Shown one piece after another: positions 33,338 through 41,116 of a stretch of DNA of 43,411 nt. A program made the position numbers and the translations under genes. Position 1 is the first letter of the stretch. Each line of letters begins with the position of its first letter. Source of the DNA: Nocardioides sp. (GTDB taxonomy: Bacteria; Actinomycetota; Actinomycetes; Propionibacteriales; Nocardioidaceae); the NCBI RefSeq assembly GCF_025965415.1, contig NZ_JAOPWY010000004.1, forward strand, positions 1 to 43,411. Reading direction: 5' to 3'. The notes under the pieces are model-generated. The model had not been told where the DNA came from and ran no database searches. It was given only the letters and a program-made list of their open reading frames with translations.

Positions 33338-35016
33338 GCACCCTCAGCCGCGAGGAGGTCCAGCGGGCGCTGCAGGAGCGGTGCCCCCGCGACGACGAGG
33401 GGCGGCTGTACTGCCCCGAGCCCGACCTCCACGAGGCGGGCGAGTACCGCCTCGTCGTCGGGCCGACGGGCGTCCCCCTGTGCCAGGCGCCCGAGCCCTG
33501 CGACCCGCTGTCCGTCCTGATCCTGGCCGGGATGACCGCCGCCGACGCCCTCCGGGTAATCGCCCCGGAGGACGTCCACGAGCCCGAGGTCGAGGCCCGC
33601 GAGTTCGACGACGACATCGACAACGCGCACCTGCTCCGTGACCTCCACGGCGGACGGCTCCGGTGGGTCCCGACCCGGAAGACGTGGCTCGCCTACGTCG
33701 GCACGCACTGGAGGGAGGACCTCGGCGGCACCGCAAAGCGCCACGCCATGGACACCGCACGCAGCCTCGCCGGGCGCGCATCCAGGGAGCCCAACCCCGA
33801 GCGGCAGGCCCGGATGTGGCGCCGCGCCCAGAACTCCGCCAGCCGCTCGCGAGTCGAGGCGATGATGGAGCTCGGCAAGGCGCTCCTGGAGGTCGGCGAG
33901 GAGGAACTCGACTCCGACCCGTGGCTGCTGAACGTCCTCAACGGGACGCTGCACCTGAGGACGGGCGAACTGCTGCCGCACGACCCGCGCGACCTGCTGA
34001 CCAGGGTCGCCCCGGTCCTCTGGGACCCGGCGGCTACCTCCCCGCGCTGGGACCAGTTCCTGGCCTCGTCGATCCCCGACGAGGACGAGCGGGCATTCCT
34101 GCGCAGGCTGGCCGGCTACACCCTGACCGGCGTCGCGACGGAGGAGCGCTTCTTCGTCGTCCACGGCCCCGCCGGGTCGGGCAAGTCGACGTTCGTCGAC
34201 GCCCTGACCGCCACGCTCGGCCAGTACGCGGCCACCGCCGACCCGGCGCTGTTCCTCAAGTCCCAGCGCCCGACCGACGACGCCAACCGCGCCAACCCCG
34301 CGCTGGTCCACCTCGTCGGCCGCAGGCTGGCGGTCTCGACCGAGCCGCCGAGGGGCCGCTCGTGGGACGAGGGCCTGATGAAGCGCCTGACCGGCGGCGA
34401 CGCCATGACGACCCGCCAGAACTACGGCTCGACGTTCGAGTTCACCCCGCAGTTCACCCTGCTGGTCGTCGGCAACTCGCGCCCGCCGGTCGAGGACGAC
34501 TCGGGCGGCGCGATGAGCAGGCGCCTGGTCGAGGTCCCGTTCCCCGTCCCGGCGGGCGACAGGCGCGACGACTCGCTGAAGGCGGAGCTGCGCGACCCCG
34601 AGCGGTCGGGCGCGGCGATCCTCGCGTGGGCGGTCCGGGGCTGCCTGGAGTGGCAGGCGGGCGGTCTGGCGATCCCCGAGACCGTCCGGGCCGCGACCGA
34701 CGAGTACTGGGCCGAGCAGGCCGACAACGACCCGGTGCAGGCGTTCCTCCACGAGCACTACGAGGCCGCGGAGGGCGGGGAGCTCGTGCCGCAGGCGAGG
34801 CTGGCCGGCCAGTACCGCGACTGGGCGCGGCCGCAGGACCGGATGAGCACGACGGCGCTCAACAAGCGCCTGGAGGCGCTCGGCCTCACGAGGAGGAAGT
34901 CGTACGGCATCTGGTCGTGGGAGGGCCTCAGGCAGCTCCCGGTGGTCGTAGAGCCGGTGCAGACCGTGACCTGGGCGCAGCTGCTCGCCAGCGCCGAACC
35001 GGTGGTGAACGCGTGA
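33334..35016 (+). CDS. phage/plasmid primase-helicase, P4/D5 family
   Basis: A 560-aa replication protein from GTG 33334. A D5_N-like region (LLRDLHGGRLRWVPTRKTWLAY; DSDPWLLNVLNGTLHLRTGEL) precedes an SF3 helicase: Walker A GPAGSGKSTF (about 277-286), Walker B-like LVGRRLAVSTEPP (about 325) and the Asn-containing motif LLVVGNSRPPV. A winged C-terminal region follows (TTALNKRLEALGL). No N-terminal prim-pol motif is obvious, so priming may depend on the host or helper. It would initiate replication of the excised element. Confidence 0.93.
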   Translation: MSTLSREEVQRALQERCPRDDEGRLYCPEPDLHEAGEYRLVVGPTGVPLCQAPEPCDPLSVLILAGMTAADALRVIAPEDVHEPEVEAREFDDDIDNAHLLRDLHGGRLRWVPTRKTWLAYVGTHWREDLGGTAKRHAMDTARSLAGRASREPNPERQARMWRRAQNSASRSRVEAMMELGKALLEVGEEELDSDPWLLNVLNGTLHLRTGELLPHDPRDLLTRVAPVLWDPAATSPRWDQFLASSIPDEDERAFLRRLAGYTLTGVATEERFFVVHGPAGSGKSTFVDALTATLGQYAATADPALFLKSQRPTDDANRANPALVHLVGRRLAVSTEPPRGRSWDEGLMKRLTGGDAMTTRQNYGSTFEFTPQFTLLVVGNSRPPVEDDSGGAMSRRLVEVPFPVPAGDRRDDSLKAELRDPERSGAAILAWAVRGCLEWQAGGLAIPETVRAATDEYWAEQADNDPVQAFLHEHYEAAEGGELVPQARLAGQYRDWARPQDRMSTTALNKRLEALGLTRRKSYGIWSWEGLRQLPVVVEPVQTVTWAQLLASAEPVVNA

Positions 35017-35195
35017 CCGGGCTCGTGGACCCCGGCGACCCAGGGCAAGAAAACAAGCCCTCAGGGCAAGAACTGGAGCAAGTAGTTCAGAAAGAACTCC
35101 TAGGGAGAGTTTCCCGAGTACCCGCCCCAGGGGCAAGAAACCTGCCCGCGCCCAAACCGCAACGAGACGGCAACGACGAGAGGAACGAGCGATGA
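35013..35195 (+). CDS. small polar protein between primase and terminase genes
   Basis: A 60-aa Gln/Glu/Arg-rich peptide from GTG 35013 (GTGA overlap with the primase stop) ending in an ATGA overlap with terS. The overlap pattern supports translation. The sequence (PGDPGQENKPSGQELEQ) is low-complexity and matches no family. The DNA carries direct repeats and has the lowest GC in the element, so it may act mainly as DNA. Confidence 0.55.
   Translation: MTGLVDPGDPGQENKPSGQELEQVVQKELLGRVSRVPAPGARNLPAPKPQRDGNDERNER
35041..35140. repeat. direct repeats in an AT-richer patch beside the primase gene (candidate origin)
   Basis: CAGGGCAAGAA occurs at 35041-35051 and 35062-35072 (21-bp period), and CAGGGGCAAGAAA at 35128-35140. 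AGTTC-AGAAA-GAACT forms an inverted repeat between them. The region is clearly less GC-rich than its surroundings and sits directly after the SF3 helicase gene. Confidence 0.4.
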
Positions 35196-36010
35196 GCGCG
35201 GACGCGACCGGACCGACGGCGAAGGAGAGCGGCCAGACGGCCCGCGACGGCGGGGAAACCGCACGTGTGCGAACCGTCCTGGTCGACGGCTACGCGGTCG
35301 AGGTCCAGCGGGGGTGGAACCACCTGCCCGACGGGCGGCGGCTCTGGCTGTACCCCGACGGCACCTGGCAGGTCAACGGCCGGGCGAGGCCGAGCGAGGA
35401 GACCGACGGCGCCCCGAAGGCAATGGACGCGGTAGGCCGGGCGGGGAACCAAGGATCGGTCGGTGGGCTGAGCCCCATCGTCCGCGGCCACACCGTCACC
35501 GTCACCCACGGCGCCTGGTCGTCCCGGCGGGTCGACCCGCTGGCGGCCGAGCTCATCGAGACGGCCGTCTCGGCGGTCTCCTGGCTGAGCGACCCCACCT
35601 ACCGGCCCGCCGTGACCAGCTGGGCGAGGGCGGAGGCCCGCTGCCAGCTGCTGGCCGAATACCTGGACCGCGAGGGGATCCTCGACCCGGCGACCGGCGA
35701 GCCCAGGCCCGCGCTGGCCGCGGCCGAGAAGCAGGAGCGGCTGGCGATCCAGCAGCGCCAGCGGCTCGGCCTGGACCCCGCGTCGAGGGCGCAGCTCGAG
35801 TCGACGCTGACCTCGGCGGCCGTCGGCCAGCACGCCCTGGAGGACGCGATCCGGAGGGGCCAGGAGGCGCTGGACCGGCGGACGGCGGGCGACCCCACCG
35901 GCCAGGAGGCCCGCCAGGAGCCGCCGGGGCAGCCTCCGGGCTCCGACCGCGGCCAGGGAGCGCAAGTGCCAGGGCCGACCGGCCCGGGGACCCCAGGGGA
36001 CCACCGGTGA
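35192..36010 (+). CDS. terS: phage terminase small subunit
   Basis: A 272-aa protein. The central domain HGAWSSRRVDPLAAELIE, SWLSDPTYRPAVTSWARAEARCQLLAEYL and LGLDPASRAQLESTL matches the actinophage P27-like small terminase pattern. The N-terminal about 110 residues are an extension (VLVDGYAVEVQRGWNHLPDGRRLWLYPDG), and the Pro/Gly/Gln-rich C-terminus is disordered. Small terminases recognise the packaging site. It overlaps terL by GTGA. In satellites such a gene redirects helper packaging. Confidence 0.85.
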   Translation: MSADATGPTAKESGQTARDGGETARVRTVLVDGYAVEVQRGWNHLPDGRRLWLYPDGTWQVNGRARPSEETDGAPKAMDAVGRAGNQGSVGGLSPIVRGHTVTVTHGAWSSRRVDPLAAELIETAVSAVSWLSDPTYRPAVTSWARAEARCQLLAEYLDREGILDPATGEPRPALAAAEKQERLAIQQRQRLGLDPASRAQLESTLTSAAVGQHALEDAIRRGQEALDRRTAGDPTGQEARQEPPGQPPGSDRGQGAQVPGPTGPGTPGDHR

Positions 36011-37575
36011 GCCCGCTCTTCCGCGAACGGCGGCTGGAGCTGCTGCACCGCCGGGACCAGGCGCTCGCCCTGCTGCTGACCTTCGTGTTCGACGACGACG
36101 GGCGCACGCTCGGCGACGTCCTGATCGACCGCCAGATCGCCGACCTGAGGGACGTCCTCGACGAGTCCGCCGAGCGCTTCCACCTCCAGCTCAAGCCCAG
36201 GGGCGCGGGCAAGTCGGACCTCGTCGGCGCGGCCATGCTGGCGATCGCCCTGGTGCAGGCCCCGTCGGACGCCCGGATGTACGTCGCCAGCGCCGACAGG
36301 GACCAGTCGCGGCTGGTCGTCGACTCGATGCGGTCCTACGTCCGCCGCACCCCGCTCCTGCGCCAGGAGTTCGACGTCCGGGCCTACGAGGTCGAGTGCA
36401 GGCGCAACGGCGTCGTGATCGAGGCGCTGGCCGCCGACACCGCGGGCTCGGCGGGCCTGCGGCCCTACGTCCTTGTGCTCGACGAGCTCTTCCAGTGGGA
36501 GGCGGTCCAGCGCAGGGTCCAGGCGTTCTACGAGTTCCTCGTGACGTCCGTCCCGAAGGTCGAGGGCGCCCGCATCGTCGCGATCTCGACGGCGCCACAC
36601 CCCGACCACGGCTTCGCGCCCCTCGTCGAGCAGGCCAGGACCGACGCGCTGTGGAAGCTCAGCTGGTGGACCGCCGTCGACGGGCTCGCGCCCGCGCCGT
36701 GGCAGAGGGCCGACGAGATCCAGTCCATCCGGGCCAGCCTCAGCGAGGGCGCCTACCGGCGGCTGTACCTCAACGAGATGGTCGCCGGGTCCGACGAGCC
36801 CCTCGGCACCCCCGCCCAGCTGCGCGGCCTCTTCCGCCCGTCCGTCGTCCCGCCCAGGGTCTCGGGCCGGGTCCGCTACGCGCTGGGCCTGGACCTCTCC
36901 GTGACCGGCGACAAGTCGGCCGCGGCGGTCGCCCACCTGGAGCAGGGCGAGGGCGGCTCGCAGGTGGTGGTCGTCGACCGGCTGCTGGTGTGGTCGCCGA
37001 CGAAGGCCGCGCCGCTGAGCCAGGACCGCGTCCTGTCCGAGCTGCTCGGGCTCGACGAGCTGTACGCCTTCACGGTGAACGCCGACGCCTACCAGTCGCT
37101 CGGCCTCCTGGAGCGACTGCGGCGGCACGGCGTCCTGACGGACGTCTTCAACTACACGCCCAAGTCCAAGTCGCGGCTCGGCGCGATGGACCTGACCCTG
37201 GTCCGCGAGGGCCGGTGGTCGCTCCCGCCCGACCCGGACCTGGTCGCCGACCTCAACGAGGCCACGGTCGTGGACCGGCCCGACGGCTCGTTCTTCGTCC
37301 AGGTCCCGCGGTCCAGCCGCGGCCACGGCGACGCGCTGTCCGCCGTCGAGCTCGCCAGCGAGTGGCTCCTGACGAACCAGCCCCGCGTCGCCCGCTCCGG
37401 CGGCAACTGGCTCGGGGGCGCGGGCGGCTGGGACCGGGGGGCGGGGACGCGGGACCTGCCCGACGAGGGCAGCCCCCACAGGTTTGGCGGACTGACAGAG
37501 CAGGAGTACCGCCGCACCCGGCTCGACGCCCGGCACGCCGGGGGCGGCGACCCGCGGCTGGCCGGTCGCCGGTGA
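36007..37575 (+). CDS. terL: phage terminase large subunit
   Basis: A 522-aa DNA-packaging motor from GTG 36007. The ATPase has Walker A KPRGAGKSDL (about 63-72) and Walker B VLVLDELFQ (about 153-161); the RNase H-like nuclease has LGLDLSVTGDKSA (about 292-304), with further acidic residues near NADAYQS. It is full-length for the family. Typical large terminases dock on a portal, which this element lacks, so it would have to work on a helper's procapsid. Confidence 0.95.
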   Translation: MSPLFRERRLELLHRRDQALALLLTFVFDDDGRTLGDVLIDRQIADLRDVLDESAERFHLQLKPRGAGKSDLVGAAMLAIALVQAPSDARMYVASADRDQSRLVVDSMRSYVRRTPLLRQEFDVRAYEVECRRNGVVIEALAADTAGSAGLRPYVLVLDELFQWEAVQRRVQAFYEFLVTSVPKVEGARIVAISTAPHPDHGFAPLVEQARTDALWKLSWWTAVDGLAPAPWQRADEIQSIRASLSEGAYRRLYLNEMVAGSDEPLGTPAQLRGLFRPSVVPPRVSGRVRYALGLDLSVTGDKSAAAVAHLEQGEGGSQVVVVDRLLVWSPTKAAPLSQDRVLSELLGLDELYAFTVNADAYQSLGLLERLRRHGVLTDVFNYTPKSKSRLGAMDLTLVREGRWSLPPDPDLVADLNEATVVDRPDGSFFVQVPRSSRGHGDALSAVELASEWLLTNQPRVARSGGNWLGGAGGWDRGAGTRDLPDEGSPHRFGGLTEQEYRRTRLDARHAGGGDPRLAGRR

Positions 37576-37577
37576 CC

Positions 37578-37605
37578 GCAACGACGCAACGCAACAACGC
37601 AACGA
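37578..37605. repeat. short direct repeats GCAACGA/GCAACAA after terL
   Basis: GCAACGA (37578), GCAACGC (37586), GCAACAA (37591) and GCAACGA (37599) are packed in 28 bp between terL and the next Shine-Dalgarno. GCAACGA also occurs twice just before terS (35159-35165 and 35170-35176). It could be a terminase recognition site. Confidence 0.4.
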
Positions 37606-37628
37606 CCCAACCAGAGAAGGAGAAAGCA

Positions 37629-37805
37629 ATGACGCAGGACCAGGACGAGAAGCCCGACGCGGAGCTGACCCCGTTCGAGCGGGGCGCCCGCATCGCGCGG
37701 CAGCGCGGCGCCGGGCACGACTTCCGGGTGGACAACCGGGCGCGCCCCGCGGGCGAGCTCGCCCCGCGAAGCCCCCGCGACGAGCGGGAGGGGGAGGGCC
37801 AGTGA
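37629..37805 (+). CDS. small hypothetical protein after terL
   Basis: A 58-aa highly charged protein (AELTPFERGARIARQRGAGHDF). ATG 37629 is chosen because AGAAGGAG precedes it by 6-8 nt. A GTG at 37572 overlapping the terL stop would add 19 residues and would fit the element's GTGA habit, but it reads through the GCAACRA repeats. The stop overlaps the next GTG. Function unknown. Confidence 0.7.
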   Translation: MTQDQDEKPDAELTPFERGARIARQRGAGHDFRVDNRARPAGELAPRSPRDEREGEGQ

Positions 37806-38407
37806 GGCGCGACCTGCACCCCGTCGTCGCGGGGCACCAGCACTGGGGGGCGTTCGAGCGGGAGGCGGACAAGCTCGCGAAGGCCGAGGCCAAGGAGGCC
37901 ACCCGGCGCGGCGCGGCGGAAGCGGAGCGCCGCGAGCACGAGCGCAGGCTCGACGAGTACCACCGCGAGGTCGAGGCGGCCGTCGTGGAGGGGCGCGAGC
38001 CGGAGGCCAAGTACCCCGGCCCGGTCCCCGAGGAGGCCCCGCGGCGGGCCAGCGCGGCGCAGCTCTTCATCGCGAAGCGGGACGAGCTCAACGCGATGAC
38101 CCGCTCGTGGGCAGCGCGGAAGGCCGACGAGCTGGAGGACGCCGTCGCGGCGAGGGAGGCACAGCTCAACGCAGAGGCGGAGCTGGCGCTGGCCGCGCTG
38201 GAGTCCGCCGTCGCGGAGATGGCCCAGCTCAGGGACACGCTCGGCTGGGTGAGGGTCTGCGCCGGTAGGGCGCAGCCCGTCGGGCTCACGCCGACGCTGC
38301 CCAACTTCCTCACGGCCCGTGCCGAGGGGTTCAGCCTCGTGAGCGGCATCCAGGAGCGCGGGGCGACGTCGCTCCCCATGAACCTCGACCACGTCGACGT
38401 CTCCTGA
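37802..38407 (+). CDS. coiled-coil hypothetical protein, late region
   Basis: A 201-aa protein. Residues about 20-60 are a charged helix (AFEREADKLAKAEAKEATRR) and 95-145 another (RSWAARKADELEDAVAAREAQLNA). No catalytic motif. Position after terL is where a head or scaffold protein would lie in a phage, and helical scaffolds look like this, but there is no capsid protein, so a packaging-interference factor (capsid redirecting) is an alternative. GTG overlaps the previous stop. Confidence 0.7.
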   Translation: MRRDLHPVVAGHQHWGAFEREADKLAKAEAKEATRRGAAEAERREHERRLDEYHREVEAAVVEGREPEAKYPGPVPEEAPRRASAAQLFIAKRDELNAMTRSWAARKADELEDAVAAREAQLNAEAELALAALESAVAEMAQLRDTLGWVRVCAGRAQPVGLTPTLPNFLTARAEGFSLVSGIQERGATSLPMNLDHVDVS

Positions 38408-38445
38408 CGCCGGCGTGAGGACCGACGAGGAGAGGGGGTGAACAC

Positions 38446-38658
38446 ATGAGCAACGTCATCCAGCAGGGCGCGACCACGGTCGCCCCGGCGGGCACGAAGG
38501 CCCTCACTGCCGACGACAAGGCGTGGGTGGCCTCGCTGCCGACGGCCGCACCAGCGCTGACGGCTGCCGAGCGCAAGCGCCTGGAGATGATCCGGGACTC
38601 GGCGAACGGGGTCGAGCCCCGGACGCACGCAAGGGCGCTGCAGGTGCTGGCGGCCTGA
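38446..38658 (+). CDS. small hypothetical protein, last gene of the rightward operon
   Basis: A 70-aa protein (KALTADDKAWVASLPTAAPA; LTAAERKRLEMIRDSANG) with a GAGGAGAGGGGG Shine-Dalgarno 7 nt before ATG. Not recognised; it may be a small DNA-binding or head-size factor. A terminator follows 5 nt after the stop. Confidence 0.75.
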   Translation: MSNVIQQGATTVAPAGTKALTADDKAWVASLPTAAPALTAAERKRLEMIRDSANGVEPRTHARALQVLAA

Positions 38659-38662
38659 GAAC

Positions 38663-38700
38663 GAGAGAGGCCCCGAACCCATCGGCTCGGGGCCTCTCTC
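38663..38700. terminator. bidirectional terminator
   Basis: GAGAGAGGCCCCGA (38663-38676) pairs with TCGGGGCCTCTCTC (38687-38700) around a 10-nt loop. It separates the rightward operon from the leftward 38725 gene and can serve both. Confidence 0.88.
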
Positions 38701-38724
38701 TAACGCGTCGCGCGGGACGCGGGG

Positions 38725-39135
38725 TCATTCCGCGGCGGCGGACTCTCGCTCGGCGCGCTTCTTCGCGGCGTAGCGGCGGCTCGCCTCGCGGGCCTTCTCC
38801 CTCCTCTCGTCGGAGGACCGGTACGCGCGGGTGTAGTGCATGGAGCACATACCCCTCGACGTCGCGGCGCGGTCGCAGTCCGCGTCCGAGCACGCGGCGC
38901 CCTGGTTCTCGTACCTCGTCGGGGTCGTCGCCTTCCCGGCCTGCACGCGCCGGGTCTCCGCGACCTTGACGCCGTCTACGGCCACGAGGACCGGCGCGCC
39001 CAGCAGCCACTCGGGCTTGGGACGGCGGACCTTCCGCCGCGTCGCGTAGGCGGTCAGCTCGTCGAAGTCCTTCGTCTCCAGCTGCGTTCCGGCGTCGCCG
39101 AGGGCCATGAGCTGCTTGTACTCGTTCGCGTTCAT
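38725..39135 (-). CDS. hypothetical protein with a Cys/His metal-binding motif
   Basis: A 136-aa basic protein. Residues about 80-105 contain ACSDADCDRAATSRGMCSMHYTRAYR (C-x4-C-x8-C-x2-H), a small zinc-binding motif, followed by a Lys/Arg-rich tail. Zinc knuckles of this form occur in phage HNH-like and WhiB-associated proteins; the WhiB-like protein at the right end carries a similar motif in its C-terminal extension. GGGAGG lies 6 nt before the ATG. Function unknown. Confidence 0.75.
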   Translation of the reverse strand: MNANEYKQLMALGDAGTQLETKDFDELTAYATRRKVRRPKPEWLLGAPVLVAVDGVKVAETRRVQAGKATTPTRYENQGAACSDADCDRAATSRGMCSMHYTRAYRSSDERREKAREASRRYAAKKRAERESAAAE

Positions 39136-39248
39136 CGGGGACCTCCCCAGGTCTCTGGCCGCCCCGAGTGGGCGGCACGTGAGAAACCTGTCGAGCGGTC
39201 TCGGATTCGGGAGCCCCTCGTCGGCAACGTCTCGGCTACGGTCCTCGC

Positions 39249-39845
39249 GTGGACCTGAGCAACTTGGAGTTCTTCGGACTGGCCGTCACGTCGGGGGCGG
39301 TGGCGGGTGTGGCGAACCAGGTCGCCCGGTTCGGCCACGACTGGCTGGCCCGCCGCGGGCAGGCGAAGCAGCAGACCGCCCAGCTAGAACACCAGCGAAC
39401 ACTCCAGACGGAGCAACTCAACCACCAGAAGGCGCTCCAGCAGGAGCAGCGCTCCCACGAGGCCAGACTCAGGTTGGAGGGCTTCTTCTTCGACGCGAGG
39501 AAGGAGTTCCTCCCCCTCGCGATGGAAGCAAACGACTGGATCGATTGGGAGTTCGCCGATCGCTTCGGCGGGGAGGTCGACTACTACATCCTGGACCGCC
39601 AGCGTCCGAAGCTCGGGAGCGCCGGGGAGGCGGTGGCGGCGCTCCTGCGCGTCGCTGGAGAGCACCCCAGCGCGAACGTCCGCCAGCGCGCCCGACGGAT
39701 CGGCGACGGCATCGACGGCGCCTTCAACATGCCGGACCCCAACACTGGCCGAGCCGAGCCGAGCGACGAGCAGATGCGCGAGTGGATGGGCGCGGCCGAC
39801 GACCTCATTCTGTCGATGCACGACCCAGACTTCCCGGCCCTCTGA
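39249..39845 (+). CDS. membrane-anchored coiled-coil protein, cargo region
   Basis: A 198-aa protein. A short hydrophobic N-terminus (FFGLAVTSGAVAGVANQVA) is followed by a Gln-rich helix (QQTAQLEHQRTLQTEQLNHQ, continued) and a soluble domain (WIDWEFADRFGGEVDYYI; DDLILSMHDPDFPAL). The family is not recognised. GTG start with TACGGT 6 nt upstream (leaderless). Its own promoter and position between operons suggest a cargo gene, such as phage defence or superinfection exclusion. Confidence 0.7.
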   Translation: MDLSNLEFFGLAVTSGAVAGVANQVARFGHDWLARRGQAKQQTAQLEHQRTLQTEQLNHQKALQQEQRSHEARLRLEGFFFDARKEFLPLAMEANDWIDWEFADRFGGEVDYYILDRQRPKLGSAGEAVAALLRVAGEHPSANVRQRARRIGDGIDGAFNMPDPNTGRAEPSDEQMREWMGAADDLILSMHDPDFPAL

Positions 39846-39955
39846 TAGCAAGCGTCAAGCGGTCGGCGCGAGCCTCTCGTCTGCAACGAGCAGTCCGTGG
39901 CCAATGGCAGCCGGGCGTGGGAGACTGCCCGCCCGACCAAGCAGGGGGAATGAAC

Positions 39956-40525
39956 ATGCAGGACGGCCCGCTCTTCTCTGGCCAGAACATCGACGCATTG
40001 CGGAGCACCTCCCGGCAGCGCCTCGACAAGGCGCTGGCCGGTATCGGCACCGTGAAGGAGTGCGACGACCCAGCGACCGCAGCGAGGCTCCTCAAGGACG
40101 CGCAGCTCGAGCTCCCGGAGCTCGACCGCGACAAGACCACGCTGACGCCCAGCGAGGAGGAGGGGAACAACCTGACGATCACCGCGGGCTTCCCGGTGCC
40201 GCAGGGCTGGTCCCTGCTCGAAGTCAGGCCCAATAACTTCACTCTGAGCCCTCCGGTTGGCCGGGTCGACCGCTACTCGGTGGCGTCGGGGACGCCTGTC
40301 CTTCTCATCAGCAGGTCCTTCCCCCGCGGCACGAGCCCCGACGCCATGAAGGCATGGGCGCGCAAGGAGGCCGACGTGGTGGACCGGTGGATCGAGTGGC
40401 TCGCGGTCGATGTGCGGATGCACAACGCCGGACTTGAGGAGCGGATCGCCGCGGGGCTGGCCGAGCGGAAGCGCCAGCTCCAGGACATCGACGACCTGCG
40501 CGACGGCCTCAGCGGCGGCATCTAG
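39956..40525 (+). CDS. hypothetical protein, cargo region
   Basis: A 189-aa soluble protein (TPSEEEGNNLTITAGFPVPQGWSLLEV; SPDAMKAWARKEADVVDRWIEWLAVD; then a C-terminal coiled helix). ATG 39956 is preferred to 39950 because AGGGGG is 8 nt upstream of it. Downstream of the 39249 gene on the same strand and converging with the leftward pair. No known domain seen. Confidence 0.72.
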   Translation: MQDGPLFSGQNIDALRSTSRQRLDKALAGIGTVKECDDPATAARLLKDAQLELPELDRDKTTLTPSEEEGNNLTITAGFPVPQGWSLLEVRPNNFTLSPPVGRVDRYSVASGTPVLLISRSFPRGTSPDAMKAWARKEADVVDRWIEWLAVDVRMHNAGLEERIAAGLAERKRQLQDIDDLRDGLSGGI

Positions 40526-40540
40526 CCGTGTGGAGGCCCC

Positions 40541-41095
40541 TCAGTCCCGGACGGATCCGTTGAGCCGGTCCGAGACCTTGTTGATGTAAAGGTACGAGTC
40601 GTACAGCTTGAAGATCACGAGCATGAACAAGATGGCGACGTGAGCGCCCACGGCGACGACGATTCCGCACGCCCAGCCGCCCAGAGAGCCGTCCGTCGCG
40701 TTCGACGTGGACTGGCCGACGATGATGGCGACGATGCCGACGACGGACCAGAAGGCCGCGACGAGCACGTTCGTCACGGCCTCGTCGAGCGAGTCGCGGT
40801 CCGACGCCTCGGACTCCGCGAAGAGGCGCTCGCGGTCGGTGAGCCGCTCCCGCCAGACGGCGATCTGGGCAAAGACAGCGAGCATGCCGCCGACCAGCAG
40901 TGCGAGGCCGGCCAGGAGCGCGTCGGGGCTCTTCAGGGCGAAACCCGACACGCCGGCCACCACGCCCAGGGCAAGCGGCACGAGGTAGACGACTGCGCGG
41001 ATGACGACGTCCGCGCGGGTCGAGTTACTCGTTCGCAGCGTGAGCACCTTCCACTGGCCGCGGAACAGATCCCGTGGGTCCAGTCGGTCGCTCAT
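40541..41095 (-). CDS. four-helix membrane protein (RexB-like architecture)
   Basis: A 184-aa protein with four hydrophobic helices: about 31-53, 57-80, 104-126 and 137-163. It is the second gene after the 322-aa soluble protein (21-nt gap, GGTGGAG Shine-Dalgarno). Size, four-helix topology and pairing match the lambda RexB channel protein; sequence identity cannot be judged by eye. An abortive-infection effector that depolarises the membrane is the working idea; a generic membrane protein is the alternative. Confidence 0.75.
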   Translation of the reverse strand: MSDRLDPRDLFRGQWKVLTLRTSNSTRADVVIRAVVYLVPLALGVVAGVSGFALKSPDALLAGLALLVGGMLAVFAQIAVWRERLTDRERLFAESEASDRDSLDEAVTNVLVAAFWSVVGIVAIIVGQSTSNATDGSLGGWACGIVVAVGAHVAILFMLVIFKLYDSYLYINKVSDRLNGSVRD

Positions 41096-41116
41096 CTCAC
41101 TGCTCCACCCTCATCG

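Noticed and set aside
33229..35136. 635-codon minus-strand frame
   Set aside because: Antisense of the primase-helicase gene; no recognisable protein features.
35599..38682. 1027-codon open frame on the minus strand
   Set aside because: Shadow of terS, terL and late genes in very GC-rich DNA; composition is Arg/Gly/Ala-rich with no domain, while the plus strand has motifs and overlapping starts.
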